A stretch of 8,790 nt of DNA from SAR202 cluster bacterium (GCA_009391605.1 VFGQ01000107.1:1-8790); one strand, 5' to 3'; positions 1 through 7,402 are shown, counted from the stretch's first letter. Notes: a model not told the origin generated them from the letters alone. Translations and numbers: made by a program.

Positions 1-1050
1 CATAGTGTAATATTTAACTCTATGGGAATCACTATATGTATACCCTTTAAGCCAATTATCATACCAATTCAACATTATTCCCTGAATATCTATAGCTTCA
101 CCTGAAGCCTTATTACCAAAATGTTTTTGCCCGGCAAGAGGCTTGGGCATAGGCTCATGAGTCCATGGTCCCAGGAGTAATTGTTGATAATTAGATACTT
201 CTTTATCTGAAGTATCATCCATCCCAGTAAAACATCTGACTGTTCCTCGTAAAAATCCGTCATACCATCCCCCCATATTTAAAACAGGTATATTGATCCG
301 ATCGAAGTATTCTTTTGGACTAGTTTTTTTCCAGTAATCATCATAAGAATCATGTTCAATCCATTCATTATAAAAATTTCCAATTTCTTTAAAAGGAGGA
401 AGGTTATTTAATGGGGAAATCAAACTTTCTGAATCAGTATTCTCCAAATTCCATTTAGCTAATTCCTGTCTCTCATTTATATTTTGAGTCTTACGTTTAA
501 TATCATCTAATACCAAACCACCAACAGACCAATGAGTAAGCCAATAAAACTGCAAAACTCCTCCCAAATAAGTCCAGCTATCAAAATAAGAATCTGAGGT
601 CACACCTGGAATTATAGTTTTTAAAGAAGGATGTTCAGATGCTGCAGCTAGCCATTGTGTTGCCCCATGATAAGAAATACCAAACATTCCTATATTTCCA
701 TCACACCACTCTTGATTGGTAATCCATTCAAGTGTATCGTAGCCGTCGGATAATTCATTGAAAAAAGGATCAAACTCTCCATCTGAAGTATGTTTCCCTC
801 TGACATCTTGTATAACAACTACATAACCTCTTTGAATAGCTCTCAAAGGATCCATATATAATGAATGATATCTTGGTTTATTTTTTCCATATGGGATTCT
901 ACTGAGTAAAACTGGATATTGGCCTTTTACTGCAGGGGAATAAATATCAGAATACAATATTGTTCCATCTCTCATTTCAGAAGAAACATTTATTTGTACA
1001 TTCATTTCCGATTTGTCAAAAAACTCGTTTTTATTATTTTGATTACTCAT
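1..1050 (-). CDS. CocE/NonD family alpha/beta hydrolase (3' end missing)
   Basis: The visible 350 residues cover the alpha/beta-hydrolase part of a CocE/NonD (X-Pro dipeptidyl-peptidase S15-like) protein. The nucleophile motif G-I-S-Y-H-G carries Ser126, the catalytic Asp is D264 in GGWYDGF, and the catalytic His is H298 in GPWTHE, so the triad looks complete. An oxyanion-type segment QDVRGKHTSDGEF lies near residues 81-93. The frame continues off the left edge just after WLKG...VKYYTM, where the C-terminal jelly-roll domain should begin. The family includes cocaine esterase, alpha-amino-acid ester hydrolases and glutaryl-7-ACA acylases, so an ester or amide of an acylated amino compound is a likely substrate; the exact one cannot be told. 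There is no signal peptide, so it is probably cytoplasmic. The ATG at 1050 is chosen because AAGGA sits 7 bases upstream. It is divergent from the M19-like gene. Confidence 0.93.
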   Translation of the reverse strand, partial: MSNQNNKNEFFDKSEMNVQINVSSEMRDGTILYSDIYSPAVKGQYPVLLSRIPYGKNKPRYHSLYMDPLRAIQRGYVVVIQDVRGKHTSDGEFDPFFNELSDGYDTLEWITNQEWCDGNIGMFGISYHGATQWLAAASEHPSLKTIIPGVTSDSYFDSWTYLGGVLQFYWLTHWSVGGLVLDDIKRKTQNINERQELAKWNLENTDSESLISPLNNLPPFKEIGNFYNEWIEHDSYDDYWKKTSPKEYFDRINIPVLNMGGWYDGFLRGTVRCFTGMDDTSDKEVSNYQQLLLGPWTHEPMPKPLAGQKHFGNKASGEAIDIQGIMLNWYDNWLKGYTYSDSHRVKYYTM

Positions 1051-1152
1051 ATTACTATCCTTTTTTTTAAATATGCTGTTTGACAAAATTTATATTAACA
1101 ATATATTTATAATTAAATATTTTTATAATACTACATATTAAAGGATAACCAA
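1051..1152. promoter_or_regulatory. Divergent intergenic region between CocE hydrolase and M19-like gene
   Basis: This 102-base, almost purely A/T spacer must hold the start signals for both flanking genes. Each side has an AAGGA Shine-Dalgarno core exactly 7 bases from its ATG (complement of 1058-1062 on the left, 1141-1145 on the right). I see no convincing operator palindrome, and the AT bias makes chance -10 boxes common. Confidence 0.6.
1080..1107 (+). promoter_or_regulatory. Candidate sigma70-type promoter for the M19-like gene
   Basis: A perfect TTGACA (1080-1085) is followed after 16 bases by TATATT (1102-1107), which would start transcription near 1114 and leave a leader of about 40 bases with an AAGGA ribosome site. 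The TTGACA match is notable in such AT-rich DNA. The -10 choice is less sure, since TATAAT also occurs at 1108-1113 and 1124-1129, though without a matching -35 at good spacing. Confidence 0.45.
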
Positions 1153-2373
1153 ATGTCTATGAAAAGAAAGCAAATTCTATCCAAACAAGAAGCTCTAGAA
1201 TTACATCATAAAACTCTTGTAATAGATTCTCAGCAGCCTCCTGCAACAAATGGATTTTTATTTAATAACAACATGAAAATTAAATTAAATGAATTGGAAC
1301 AAAAAGGATATAAAAGAAATCAAGCCGCAGGGGTACTTGCAAGTATGGCTGCCATGGAAATTCATAAAACTGATGATGCAAAAAAAGAATACTTGGAATT
1401 ATGGGATAAAGCAGGTGTTAATGTATGTAGTGCCACTTACGCTGGTCCTCCCACAGGTCTTAAGGACGTAGATGCTGCTTTTGAAACTTCAGTTAGAGGA
1501 ATAGCTCAGGCAAGAGGCATTATAGATTCTTTAGATGGGGAACTTAGATTAGTTCTTAAAGCAGATGATATAGAAGAAACTTATGCTGAACGTAAACGTG
1601 GATTAATATTAGATTTTCAAGACACTCTAGCATTTGGGATAAACTTAGATCGGGTTGATACTTTTTATCATTTAGGTTTAAGAGTAGTACAATTAACTTA
1701 TAATTTAAGTAATTTTGTTGGCGATGGTTGTACCGAATTAACAAAATCTGGGTTAACTTACTTTGGTAAATCTATGGTCGAAAAACTAAATTCTTTAAAC
1801 ATGGCTGTTGATGTAAGCCATTGCAGTCAACAGGTAGGATGGGATGCACTAGATATATCAACTAGCCCAATAATAATTACTCATTCTAACAGTAATGCTA
1901 TAGCAAAACATGACAGAGCCAAAGATGATGACCTTGCTAAGGCTGTAGCTGATGCTGGAGGGTTTTTTGGTGTAACTATTGTCCCTGGATTTATGCAAGA
2001 AAATGAACACTTAGGAACTTTGGATGATTTTGCAACACAAGTTGAACATTTAGTTAATGTTATGGGAATTGATCATGTAGGAATTGGAAGTGATATATGT
2101 GGCAATGGCCCGGAAACAGGTTCAATGATTGAATATCCTGAATCCATGCCTGGAACAATAGGAGAGCAAAGAAGAAACCCGGATGTATTTGATTGGTCAG
2201 GCTTTAGAGAAGAACATCGAATTAGTGATGAATACAGAATAAAGGATTTTAAAAATTTTGGTGACTGGGCTAACCTGACAATAAAGTTGGCAGAAAAAGG
2301 ATTCAATGAAGAGGAATTGAAAAAAATATTAGGTTTAAATTATCTAAGGTATTTTAGGGAAGTTATTGGGTGA
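1153..2373 (+). CDS. M19 (renal/membrane dipeptidase) family protein with non-canonical active site
   Basis: This 406-residue protein has the M19 fold signature: LILDFQD (151-157), the LTYNLSN segment (181-187) followed by GDGC (190-193), VDVSH with H223, IITHSNS with H244, R255 and DHVGIGSD with D314. Canonical M19 enzymes hydrolyse dipeptides with a two-metal centre held by an N-terminal H-x-D, a bridging Glu and two His. Here the first motif reads D-S-Q-Q-P-P (25-30), so H-x-D is replaced by Q27-x-P29; the bridging Glu position is Q156; and the substrate-contacting His in LTH is Y183. The two later His and the Asp remain. It resembles a divergent M19 branch with an LTYN...GDGC core as I remember it; whether that branch is a peptidase is not known to me. 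No signal peptide or lipid anchor is present. The first of two nearby ATGs is chosen because AAGGA lies 7 bases upstream. It overlaps the next gene by GTGA. Confidence 0.85.
   Translation: MSMKRKQILSKQEALELHHKTLVIDSQQPPATNGFLFNNNMKIKLNELEQKGYKRNQAAGVLASMAAMEIHKTDDAKKEYLELWDKAGVNVCSATYAGPPTGLKDVDAAFETSVRGIAQARGIIDSLDGELRLVLKADDIEETYAERKRGLILDFQDTLAFGINLDRVDTFYHLGLRVVQLTYNLSNFVGDGCTELTKSGLTYFGKSMVEKLNSLNMAVDVSHCSQQVGWDALDISTSPIIITHSNSNAIAKHDRAKDDDLAKAVADAGGFFGVTIVPGFMQENEHLGTLDDFATQVEHLVNVMGIDHVGIGSDICGNGPETGSMIEYPESMPGTIGEQRRNPDVFDWSGFREEHRISDEYRIKDFKNFGDWANLTIKLAEKGFNEEELKKILGLNYLRYFREVIG
2356..2360 (+). promoter_or_regulatory. Shine-Dalgarno site supporting the GTG start of the GNAT gene
   Basis: AGGGA lies 9 bases before GTG at 2370, inside the end of the upstream gene. 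It supports GTG as the start codon and a GTGA stop/start overlap, because no in-frame ATG occurs until well inside the acetyltransferase fold. Confidence 0.5.
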
Positions 2374-2846
2374 TCATATTTAGTGATAAATCTTTAACAA
2401 TCAGAATTGGCAAAAATTCTGATTTAAATAAAATAAAAAAAATTGATGAATCTTTAAACATAACAATTAATCAAAATGAGCAGATTCCAAAATATAATGC
2501 TTTAAAGCAAGCTATCAATAATAAAAATTTAATTATTTCAACAACACAATCAACGGTTGTAGGATATTTATGGTATGAATATCTTTGGGGATATATTCCA
2601 TTTATATCTTTGATAAGAATACACAAATCATTTCATCGAAGAGGTATAGGAGGAAAAATGATTAAATTTTTAGAGGAAAAAATGAAGAAAGTGAACGTAG
2701 AAAGAATATTAAGTTCTACTGAAGTTGAAAATTTAGTAGCAATAAAATTTCACCAAAATATTGGATTTAAAGAATGTGGTTACTTTGAATTATCTCAATG
2801 GGAACCAAACAAGGAATTGTTTTTTGAAAAATTATTAACGAACTAA
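2370..2846 (+). CDS. GNAT family N-acetyltransferase
   Basis: This 158-residue protein has the GNAT layout. The N-terminal strand begins LTIRIGKNSDLNKIKKID (9-26), a central strand pair is near VVGYLWYEY (63-71), and the acetyl-CoA pyrophosphate loop is H-R-R-G-I-G-G (89-95) followed by a helix. Motif B is N121-x-x-A...IGFKECGYF. The first position of the loop motif is His rather than Gln or Arg, which is common enough in the superfamily. Such enzymes move an acetyl group from acetyl-CoA to an amine; the acceptor cannot be read from the sequence. Translation probably starts at GTG, overlapping the stop of the M19-like gene by four bases, which implies co-transcription and coupling. Its 3' end overlaps the end of the convergent S12 gene by four bases. 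A metabolic link to the M19-like partner is only an inference from this pairing. Confidence 0.88.
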   Translation: MIIFSDKSLTIRIGKNSDLNKIKKIDESLNITINQNEQIPKYNALKQAINNKNLIISTTQSTVVGYLWYEYLWGYIPFISLIRIHKSFHRRGIGGKMIKFLEEKMKKVNVERILSSTEVENLVAIKFHQNIGFKECGYFELSQWEPNKELFFEKLLTN

Positions 2847-4258
2847 ATCTTAATATACGGATACCCACCATTTAAAAAATGTGTAATTTTTCCATCACCA
2901 TTTCTTACAAACGAAACTGACTGTCCATCATAAAGATTCATAAAACTATCTTCACTAACAGGAACTAAAATCAATTTTTCAGGGACCGCTTCCAATCTAC
3001 TTGGCGCATTAATACATAATTTGCCATTTTCAATAATAACTTCTGAAATACCCTGCCTGAATTCATATTTACCTAAATATTCTGCCAATAAGTTCTCTGA
3101 AGAAAATTTGTCATCAATATTAAATGCTAGTGGATCGTTTAAATTTTCTCTGAAAACTTTTCCCCTCATAATATTTAAAATAATTTCAGCCAGATTTCCT
3201 GATTTCACTTCATTTTTATTAACTAAAACTACAACGCCTGATTTTTCAGATGGAATCATAATGGAAAAAGTACTTACGCCTGGTAACCCTCCGGAATGTT
3301 TAATTACTTTCATATCATCTGCATAAGAAATCCAATATCCATAACCATAGCCCCAACCTGAATTTCCAAATGGCATATTTACATTTTGTATTTTGTTTAA
3401 GGATTCAGAATGTAAATTCAATTTTGAATCCTTAAAATTCATAGTCTGAATCTGATACAAAGACAAATCATTAGCTGTAGTAGAAATTCCACCTGCAGAT
3501 AAAAAAGTTTGGTAATCCTGGCTTAATTCCAGTACCGAAAAATGTTCATGATCAATACCAGTATAAAAAGGACTATTATTTTGGTTTGAATATAAATAAG
3601 TCCTGTCATCTTCATTTCTCCATGCATCAAAATTAGTATATGTTTGATGCATATCAAGATTCATAAATATATTTTTATTAAAATAATCTTCAAGTTTAGT
3701 ATCAGATAAAACTTCAATTAAATGTCCTACAGTAGCATAACCTTCATTACAATATGAAAAAAATTGCCCTGGATTACTTTGCAATTTAGCAGTATACAAA
3801 TTTTCTACTAATGATTTTCGTGTTGAATAAATATTATGTTCCCTATTTGGCTGCGGTCTGATAATTAAAGAATTAAAATTCTCTTCTCTGTATCTATCCT
3901 GGTGACCTGTTCTACCTAATCCACTTGCATGTTTAAGGCAGAGATCAGAATTAATTGATTCGGAAGCATATTTATCAGACACAGAAAAATAAGGCAAATA
4001 CTCTTTTATAGGTTTATATAAATCAAGCTTATCTTGCTCAACTAGTTGAAGAGCTGAGACAGCAGTAAAAGATTTTGTAATAGATGCAATAGGCCAGACT
4101 GTTTTAGGAGTAACCGGTTTTTTATTTAAAACATCTCGATACCCAAATCCATTCTGATAAGCTATCTCATTATTATGAACCAATGAAACAGAAATACCAG
4201 GAACATCATTTACACTCATAAAATTCATGATTTGTTTTTCTATTTCGTTAATATTCAT
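2843..4258 (-). CDS. Serine hydrolase, beta-lactamase class C / S12 family
   Basis: This is a 471-residue penicillin-binding-type serine hydrolase. The nucleophile tetrad is S59-I-T-K62, the second motif is Y169-C-N171, and the third is H321-S-G323, which replaces the K-T-G of many relatives and is typical of esterases and D-aminopeptidase-like members. SAGGISTTANDLSLY (254-268) is a further family hallmark. After about residue 385 comes a separate beta-rich C-terminal domain resembling the lipocalin-like tails of S12 hydrolases. No signal peptide is present, so a cell-wall or secreted beta-lactamase role is unlikely. Family members hydrolyse D-amino-acid peptides, amides or esters. As last gene of a unit with an N-acyl-D-amino-acid deacylase, D-amino-acid amide or peptide cleavage is a reasonable guess. 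Its ATG follows the stop of the ACT gene after one base (TAATATG), and no clear Shine-Dalgarno site is seen. Confidence 0.92.
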   Translation of the reverse strand: MNINEIEKQIMNFMSVNDVPGISVSLVHNNEIAYQNGFGYRDVLNKKPVTPKTVWPIASITKSFTAVSALQLVEQDKLDLYKPIKEYLPYFSVSDKYASESINSDLCLKHASGLGRTGHQDRYREENFNSLIIRPQPNREHNIYSTRKSLVENLYTAKLQSNPGQFFSYCNEGYATVGHLIEVLSDTKLEDYFNKNIFMNLDMHQTYTNFDAWRNEDDRTYLYSNQNNSPFYTGIDHEHFSVLELSQDYQTFLSAGGISTTANDLSLYQIQTMNFKDSKLNLHSESLNKIQNVNMPFGNSGWGYGYGYWISYADDMKVIKHSGGLPGVSTFSIMIPSEKSGVVVLVNKNEVKSGNLAEIILNIMRGKVFRENLNDPLAFNIDDKFSSENLLAEYLGKYEFRQGISEVIIENGKLCINAPSRLEAVPEKLILVPVSEDSFMNLYDGQSVSFVRNGDGKITHFLNGGYPYIKI

Positions 4259-4259
4259 A

Positions 4260-4640
4260 TTAACTTACAAATTTGTATTCTAAATTTTCTAATATTGAAA
4301 TAACTTTAAACTTATTTTCAGTTTTAAACATTACATAATCAGTATCAAATGTTGAAAGGACAAAAACGCTTATATTTTTTTCAGATAATGGTTTTATAAC
4401 ACCATCCAAAACACCTATTAAAGAAAAATCTAATAAACTGTCAAATCTAAAAATACTCCAATTATCTTCATATTCAAATTTTTTATAATCAAAATTTTCA
4501 TCATTTCTTATTACTAAAGATAATTCGTCAGAAGTCCTGGACAGATTGTAAAAATCAAATTTTAATATTTGTTTTGGGATTTGAAAATCAAAAGGTAATT
4601 TAACAACAACATATTCACCTTTAAGCATTTTTAGTTTCAT
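4260..4640 (-). CDS. Stand-alone ACT-type (ACT_7/CASTOR-like) domain protein
   Basis: This 126-residue protein has no catalytic motif but carries the marks of the ACT_7-like family of amino-acid-binding proteins: R35-T-x-D-E-L-S41, D71-F-S-L-I-G-V-L78, and S96-T-F-D-T-D-Y102 before the last helix. The layout fits two tandem ACT-like beta-alpha-beta folds, with about 45-60 residues each. Relatives are often annotated only as ACT domain proteins; related folds in CASTOR and in aspartate kinases bind amino acids as ligands. It lies between the deacylase and the S12 hydrolase, with one base on either side (TAGTATG upstream, TAATATG downstream), so it is made from the same message. A role as intracellular amino-acid sensor or allosteric partner of a neighbouring enzyme is plausible but inferred. 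No DNA-binding part is present. Confidence 0.82.
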   Translation of the reverse strand: MKLKMLKGEYVVVKLPFDFQIPKQILKFDFYNLSRTSDELSLVIRNDENFDYKKFEYEDNWSIFRFDSLLDFSLIGVLDGVIKPLSEKNISVFVLSTFDTDYVMFKTENKFKVISILENLEYKFVS

Positions 4641-4641
4641 A

Positions 4642-6132
4642 CTATGATGATCTTTTAATTATTTTTCCTACTCTACTTCCAGTATGTTTTGAATTATTAA
4701 CAACAAAAGTTCCATTGACTATCACATGAACTATTCCTTCAGGATATACTCTTGGATTTTCATATGTGGCTAAATCAATTACGGTATCTGGATTAAACAC
4801 AACTAAATCAGCAGCCTTTCCGATTTCAATTGTGCCTCTATCATTTAAATTAAATTTTTTCGCAGGTAATCCTGTCATTTTATATATAGCTGTTTCCATA
4901 GAAATAATTTTTTCTTCCCTGGCATATTTACCCAAAACTCTAGGGAAACATCCGTATAGTCTAGGATGAGGATTTGCCCCTGAAGCTGGGACTCCATCAG
5001 ATCCTATCATTGTGTGGGGGTTGGATAATATTGTTATAAGATCTTCTTCACACATACTTTCAATAATTGCTAAAACATGCGGGTCTTGTGATAATATTTT
5101 TTCTGCTGTTTGTTGTTCAGGAAGGTCGAAGTCATCACAAATGTCTGATAATTTTTTACCTTCATATTCAGGCATAATAGGGGCATGCGCAATAATGACT
5201 TTATCTCCTGAAACTGTGCCCAAACCTCCTTCCCCTTCATTAAATGCATTGTTTTGATGAATTGCAAAAAGTGCACTTTGTCCGGCTATGTATGGATATT
5301 GATCGGAATGTACATTAATTCCCATATCTCTTGAATCATTTATCATTCCAGTTGATTTCTCAGACAGTCCCCAATTATCTTTTCCAGAAACTTTATGATG
5401 AGATATTTCTATAGAAGTATCTGCTCCCTGCCCAATTTTAATAGTCTCTTCAATTGATAGTAATAAGTTATTTCCTTCATTTCTCATATGACTTGAATAA
5501 ACACCATCAAAAGGAGATATAACTTTTGTCAATTCAATTATTTCATCAGTAGAAGAATATCGTCCAGGTTCATATATAAGTCCGGTAGAAAAACCAACAG
5601 CTCCAGCTTCCATACCTTCTCTGATCCAACCCTTCATTTCATCATATTCATTTTGACTAGGTAATCGTTGTTGATTTTTCAAACCGCTGCCATTTCTAAC
5701 TGATCCATGACCAATAAGAATAGCTGAATTAACACTTGGTTTAATTGAATTAATCAAATCAATATAATCACTATATGAATTCCATTCAGGAATTGGGTTA
5801 TCCGGGTATCTTGTTTGCCATCTTTCAAGAGTTCCATGCCGAGGAATAACATTGTTCCCGCAATTACCATTTATAACTGTAGTGACACCCTGCATAACTT
5901 TAAAATCCATTTCTGGATAAACAATCAATGCAATATCATCATGACTATGTACATCAATAAAACCTGGAGCAATAGCATTGCCTTTAATATCTATTACTTT
6001 GCAATCTATATTTTGTAAAGTTCCGATTTCTTTAATAATTCCATCTTCAATTAAAATATCCGACTGAAATTTATCTGATCCCAATCCATCAAAAACGGAA
6101 GCATTCTTAATAATATATTTACTTTCATTCAT
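4642..6132 (-). CDS. N-acyl-D-amino-acid deacylase (D-aminoacylase), amidohydrolase superfamily
   Basis: The 496-residue protein matches D-aminoacylases along its full length. Metal and catalytic residues are visible in order: H62-S-H64 in PGFIDVHSHDD, C91 in NGNCGNN (the Cys ligand peculiar to this family), H215 and R217 in YSSHMRNEG, H245/H246-K in ISHHK, and D379 in GSDG, followed by the family stretch ANPHPRLYGCFPRVLG. The C-terminus carries the usual urease-alpha-like beta domain with ADLVVFNPDTV and IVNGTFVV. These zinc enzymes remove an acyl group from N-acyl-D-amino acids in the cytoplasm, giving the free D-amino acid and a fatty or short acid. Preference for neutral, Glu or Asp side chains cannot be told. 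It begins 9 bases after the VOC gene with a weak GAAG-type ribosome site, and is followed after one base by the ACT gene, so the three are surely co-expressed. Confidence 0.95.
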   Translation of the reverse strand: MNESKYIIKNASVFDGLGSDKFQSDILIEDGIIKEIGTLQNIDCKVIDIKGNAIAPGFIDVHSHDDIALIVYPEMDFKVMQGVTTVINGNCGNNVIPRHGTLERWQTRYPDNPIPEWNSYSDYIDLINSIKPSVNSAILIGHGSVRNGSGLKNQQRLPSQNEYDEMKGWIREGMEAGAVGFSTGLIYEPGRYSSTDEIIELTKVISPFDGVYSSHMRNEGNNLLLSIEETIKIGQGADTSIEISHHKVSGKDNWGLSEKSTGMINDSRDMGINVHSDQYPYIAGQSALFAIHQNNAFNEGEGGLGTVSGDKVIIAHAPIMPEYEGKKLSDICDDFDLPEQQTAEKILSQDPHVLAIIESMCEEDLITILSNPHTMIGSDGVPASGANPHPRLYGCFPRVLGKYAREEKIISMETAIYKMTGLPAKKFNLNDRGTIEIGKAADLVVFNPDTVIDLATYENPRVYPEGIVHVIVNGTFVVNNSKHTGSRVGKIIKRSS

Positions 6133-6141
6133 AATATGACT

Positions 6142-6537
6142 TCACATTAAATGAGGTTCAATTAATTCTATTCTTATACCGCCGGGAGCGGCAATAAAAC
6201 CTATTTTCATTCCATTAGGCATAGTAATTGGGCCTTCTTTATGAACTGCTCCAATATCAACCAATCTTTTAATATCTGCTTCAATATCATCTGTATCCAA
6301 TCCAAAGTGTTCTAATCCAAAATGGGCATCATCATTAGCGGGTCCCAACTCTTCCCCATCTCTTACTCCTGAAATATTTATGGTAATGTCATTTTCAGAT
6401 TTTGTAACAATAAATCTGTCTCCAAAATGACGAACAGTATCAGAAATTATTTCTACATTAAATGCTTTTACAAACCAATCCGCAGTGGATTTAGGATCTT
6501 CAGATTTTAAATGAATGTGATTTACATTATATGACAT
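6142..6537 (-). CDS. VOC (glyoxalase/bleomycin-resistance fold) family protein
   Basis: A 131-residue vicinal-oxygen-chelate protein made of two beta-alpha-beta-beta-beta modules. The first opens with VNHIHLKSEDPKSTADWF (5-22), the second with HFGLEHFGLDTDD (72-84). Likely metal ligands are H7 or H9, H77 and E124 in the closing IRIELIEP strand. The family covers glyoxalase I, epimerases of acyl-CoA esters, dioxygenases and drug-binding proteins, so the reaction cannot be fixed. A glutathione-specific motif is not evident. It is the first gene of the four-gene minus-strand unit, has a good GGAG ribosome site 7 bases before its ATG, and is followed closely by the D-aminoacylase gene, which hints at handling of the same substrate or product. 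Confident on fold, unsure on function. Confidence 0.9.
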   Translation of the reverse strand: MSYNVNHIHLKSEDPKSTADWFVKAFNVEIISDTVRHFGDRFIVTKSENDITINISGVRDGEELGPANDDAHFGLEHFGLDTDDIEADIKRLVDIGAVHKEGPITMPNGMKIGFIAAPGGIRIELIEPHLM

Positions 6538-6612
6538 TTTTTTTCTCCAAATAGATTAAAATAAATTAGTTATATTTAATTTTTATATTACAACATTCAA
6601 AAAGACAAATAG
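6538..6612. promoter_or_regulatory. Divergent intergenic region between VOC operon and SDR gene
   Basis: A 75-base A/T-rich spacer separates two divergent start codons, so promoters for both the four-gene minus unit and the plus SDR gene should lie here or overlap it. The complement of 6545-6548 is GGAG for the VOC gene. TATATT at 6584-6589 is a possible plus-strand -10, but no good -35 pairs with it. No operator repeat is evident. Confidence 0.5.
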
Positions 6613-7377
6613 ATGAAAAAAATACTCATTACAGGATCTTCAGGCTTAATAGGATCCGTTATTATTAAAAACTTAGGTAACAAATATGAATTTTCAGGAT
6701 TGGATATAAAACCTAACGAAAATTATCCAGAATTACAAACATTAATAATTAATTCGAATAATCTTGATTCTATACTCCCTGCTTTTAAAAATATTGATAC
6801 AGTCATACATCTGGCTGCTAATGTTTCAGAGGCTACAGAATGGGATCTGGTATTAAATAACAATATAATATTGACCAAAAATATTTATGAAGCCTCAAAA
6901 ATAAATAATATAAAAAGAGTCATCTTTGCCAGTTCAAATCATGCAGTTGGAAACTTTGAAAAAGATTTTCCTTATAAAAAGATAGTAAAAGGCAAATATG
7001 ATGAAATCGATATTAATAAAATTATAAAAATTGACTCATCTGTGCCTATCAGACCTGATTCAGACTATGGGATTTCCAAAGCATTTGGAGAAGCAGTTGC
7101 AAGATATTATTTTGAACATCATGGTATCGAATCCGCTTGTTTAAGAATAGGTACAGTAAGGCCTGACAATTCTCCAAAAACTGATGTACGTCATTTTGCC
7201 ACACTTTTATATCATGAGGACCTTGCTCAATTAATAGACAAATGCATCGAAAAAGAAAAACTTGATTTTCAAATCTTTTATGGTGTTTCAAATAATAAAT
7301 GGAGATTTTGGGATTTAGATCATACTCGTAAAACAATTGGATATGAACCAAAACAAAATGCAGAAAATGAAAGATAA
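6613..7377 (+). CDS. NAD-dependent epimerase/dehydrogenase, uronate-dehydrogenase-like extended SDR
   Basis: This 254-residue extended short-chain dehydrogenase has G8-S-S-G11-L-I-G14 for NAD, an acidic D31 in LDIKP that favours NAD over NADP, HLAAN (66-70), the active-site strand FASSNHAVG (105-113), and the catalytic pair Y152-x-x-x-K156 in DYGISKAFGE. The SSNH motif, RIGTVRP (178-184) and a late W-R-F-W-D segment recall bacterial uronate dehydrogenases, which oxidise galacturonate or glucuronate to the aldarolactone. Between G113 and the RP-D-S-D-Y motif there is a stretch of about 30 residues rich in Lys, Asp and Ile, longer by roughly 15-20 than I remember for uronate dehydrogenase, so the substrate may differ. 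Its ribosome site is weak (AAAGAC). It heads the plus-strand group, but a 79-base gap and a possible new promoter separate it from the PTER-like gene. Confidence 0.85.
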   Translation: MKKILITGSSGLIGSVIIKNLGNKYEFSGLDIKPNENYPELQTLIINSNNLDSILPAFKNIDTVIHLAANVSEATEWDLVLNNNIILTKNIYEASKINNIKRVIFASSNHAVGNFEKDFPYKKIVKGKYDEIDINKIIKIDSSVPIRPDSDYGISKAFGEAVARYYFEHHGIESACLRIGTVRPDNSPKTDVRHFATLLYHEDLAQLIDKCIEKEKLDFQIFYGVSNNKWRFWDLDHTRKTIGYEPKQNAENER

Positions 7378-7402
7378 AATATAATTGTTATTAATAATTT
7401 GC

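Noticed and set aside
3021..3326. Open frame of 101 codons on the plus strand opposite the S12 gene.
   Set aside because: It lies wholly antisense to a gene with intact catalytic motifs, has no recognisable domain and no ribosome site; treated as a shadow frame.
2843..4258. Reading the S12 protein as a true antibiotic-resistance beta-lactamase.
   Set aside because: There is no signal peptide, the third motif is H-S-G, and it carries an extra C-terminal domain and sits in a deacylase operon; an amide, peptide or ester hydrolase is more likely.
7049..7351. Open frame of 100 codons on the minus strand opposite the SDR gene.
   Set aside because: It overlaps the conserved YGISK and C-terminal motifs of the SDR, and its translation is low-complexity with no family features.
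7388..7397. Perfect 10-base palindrome TTATTAATAA in the gap after the SDR gene, considered as terminator or operator.
   Set aside because: It is all A/T, has no loop and no following T-run, and such palindromes are expected by chance in this base composition.
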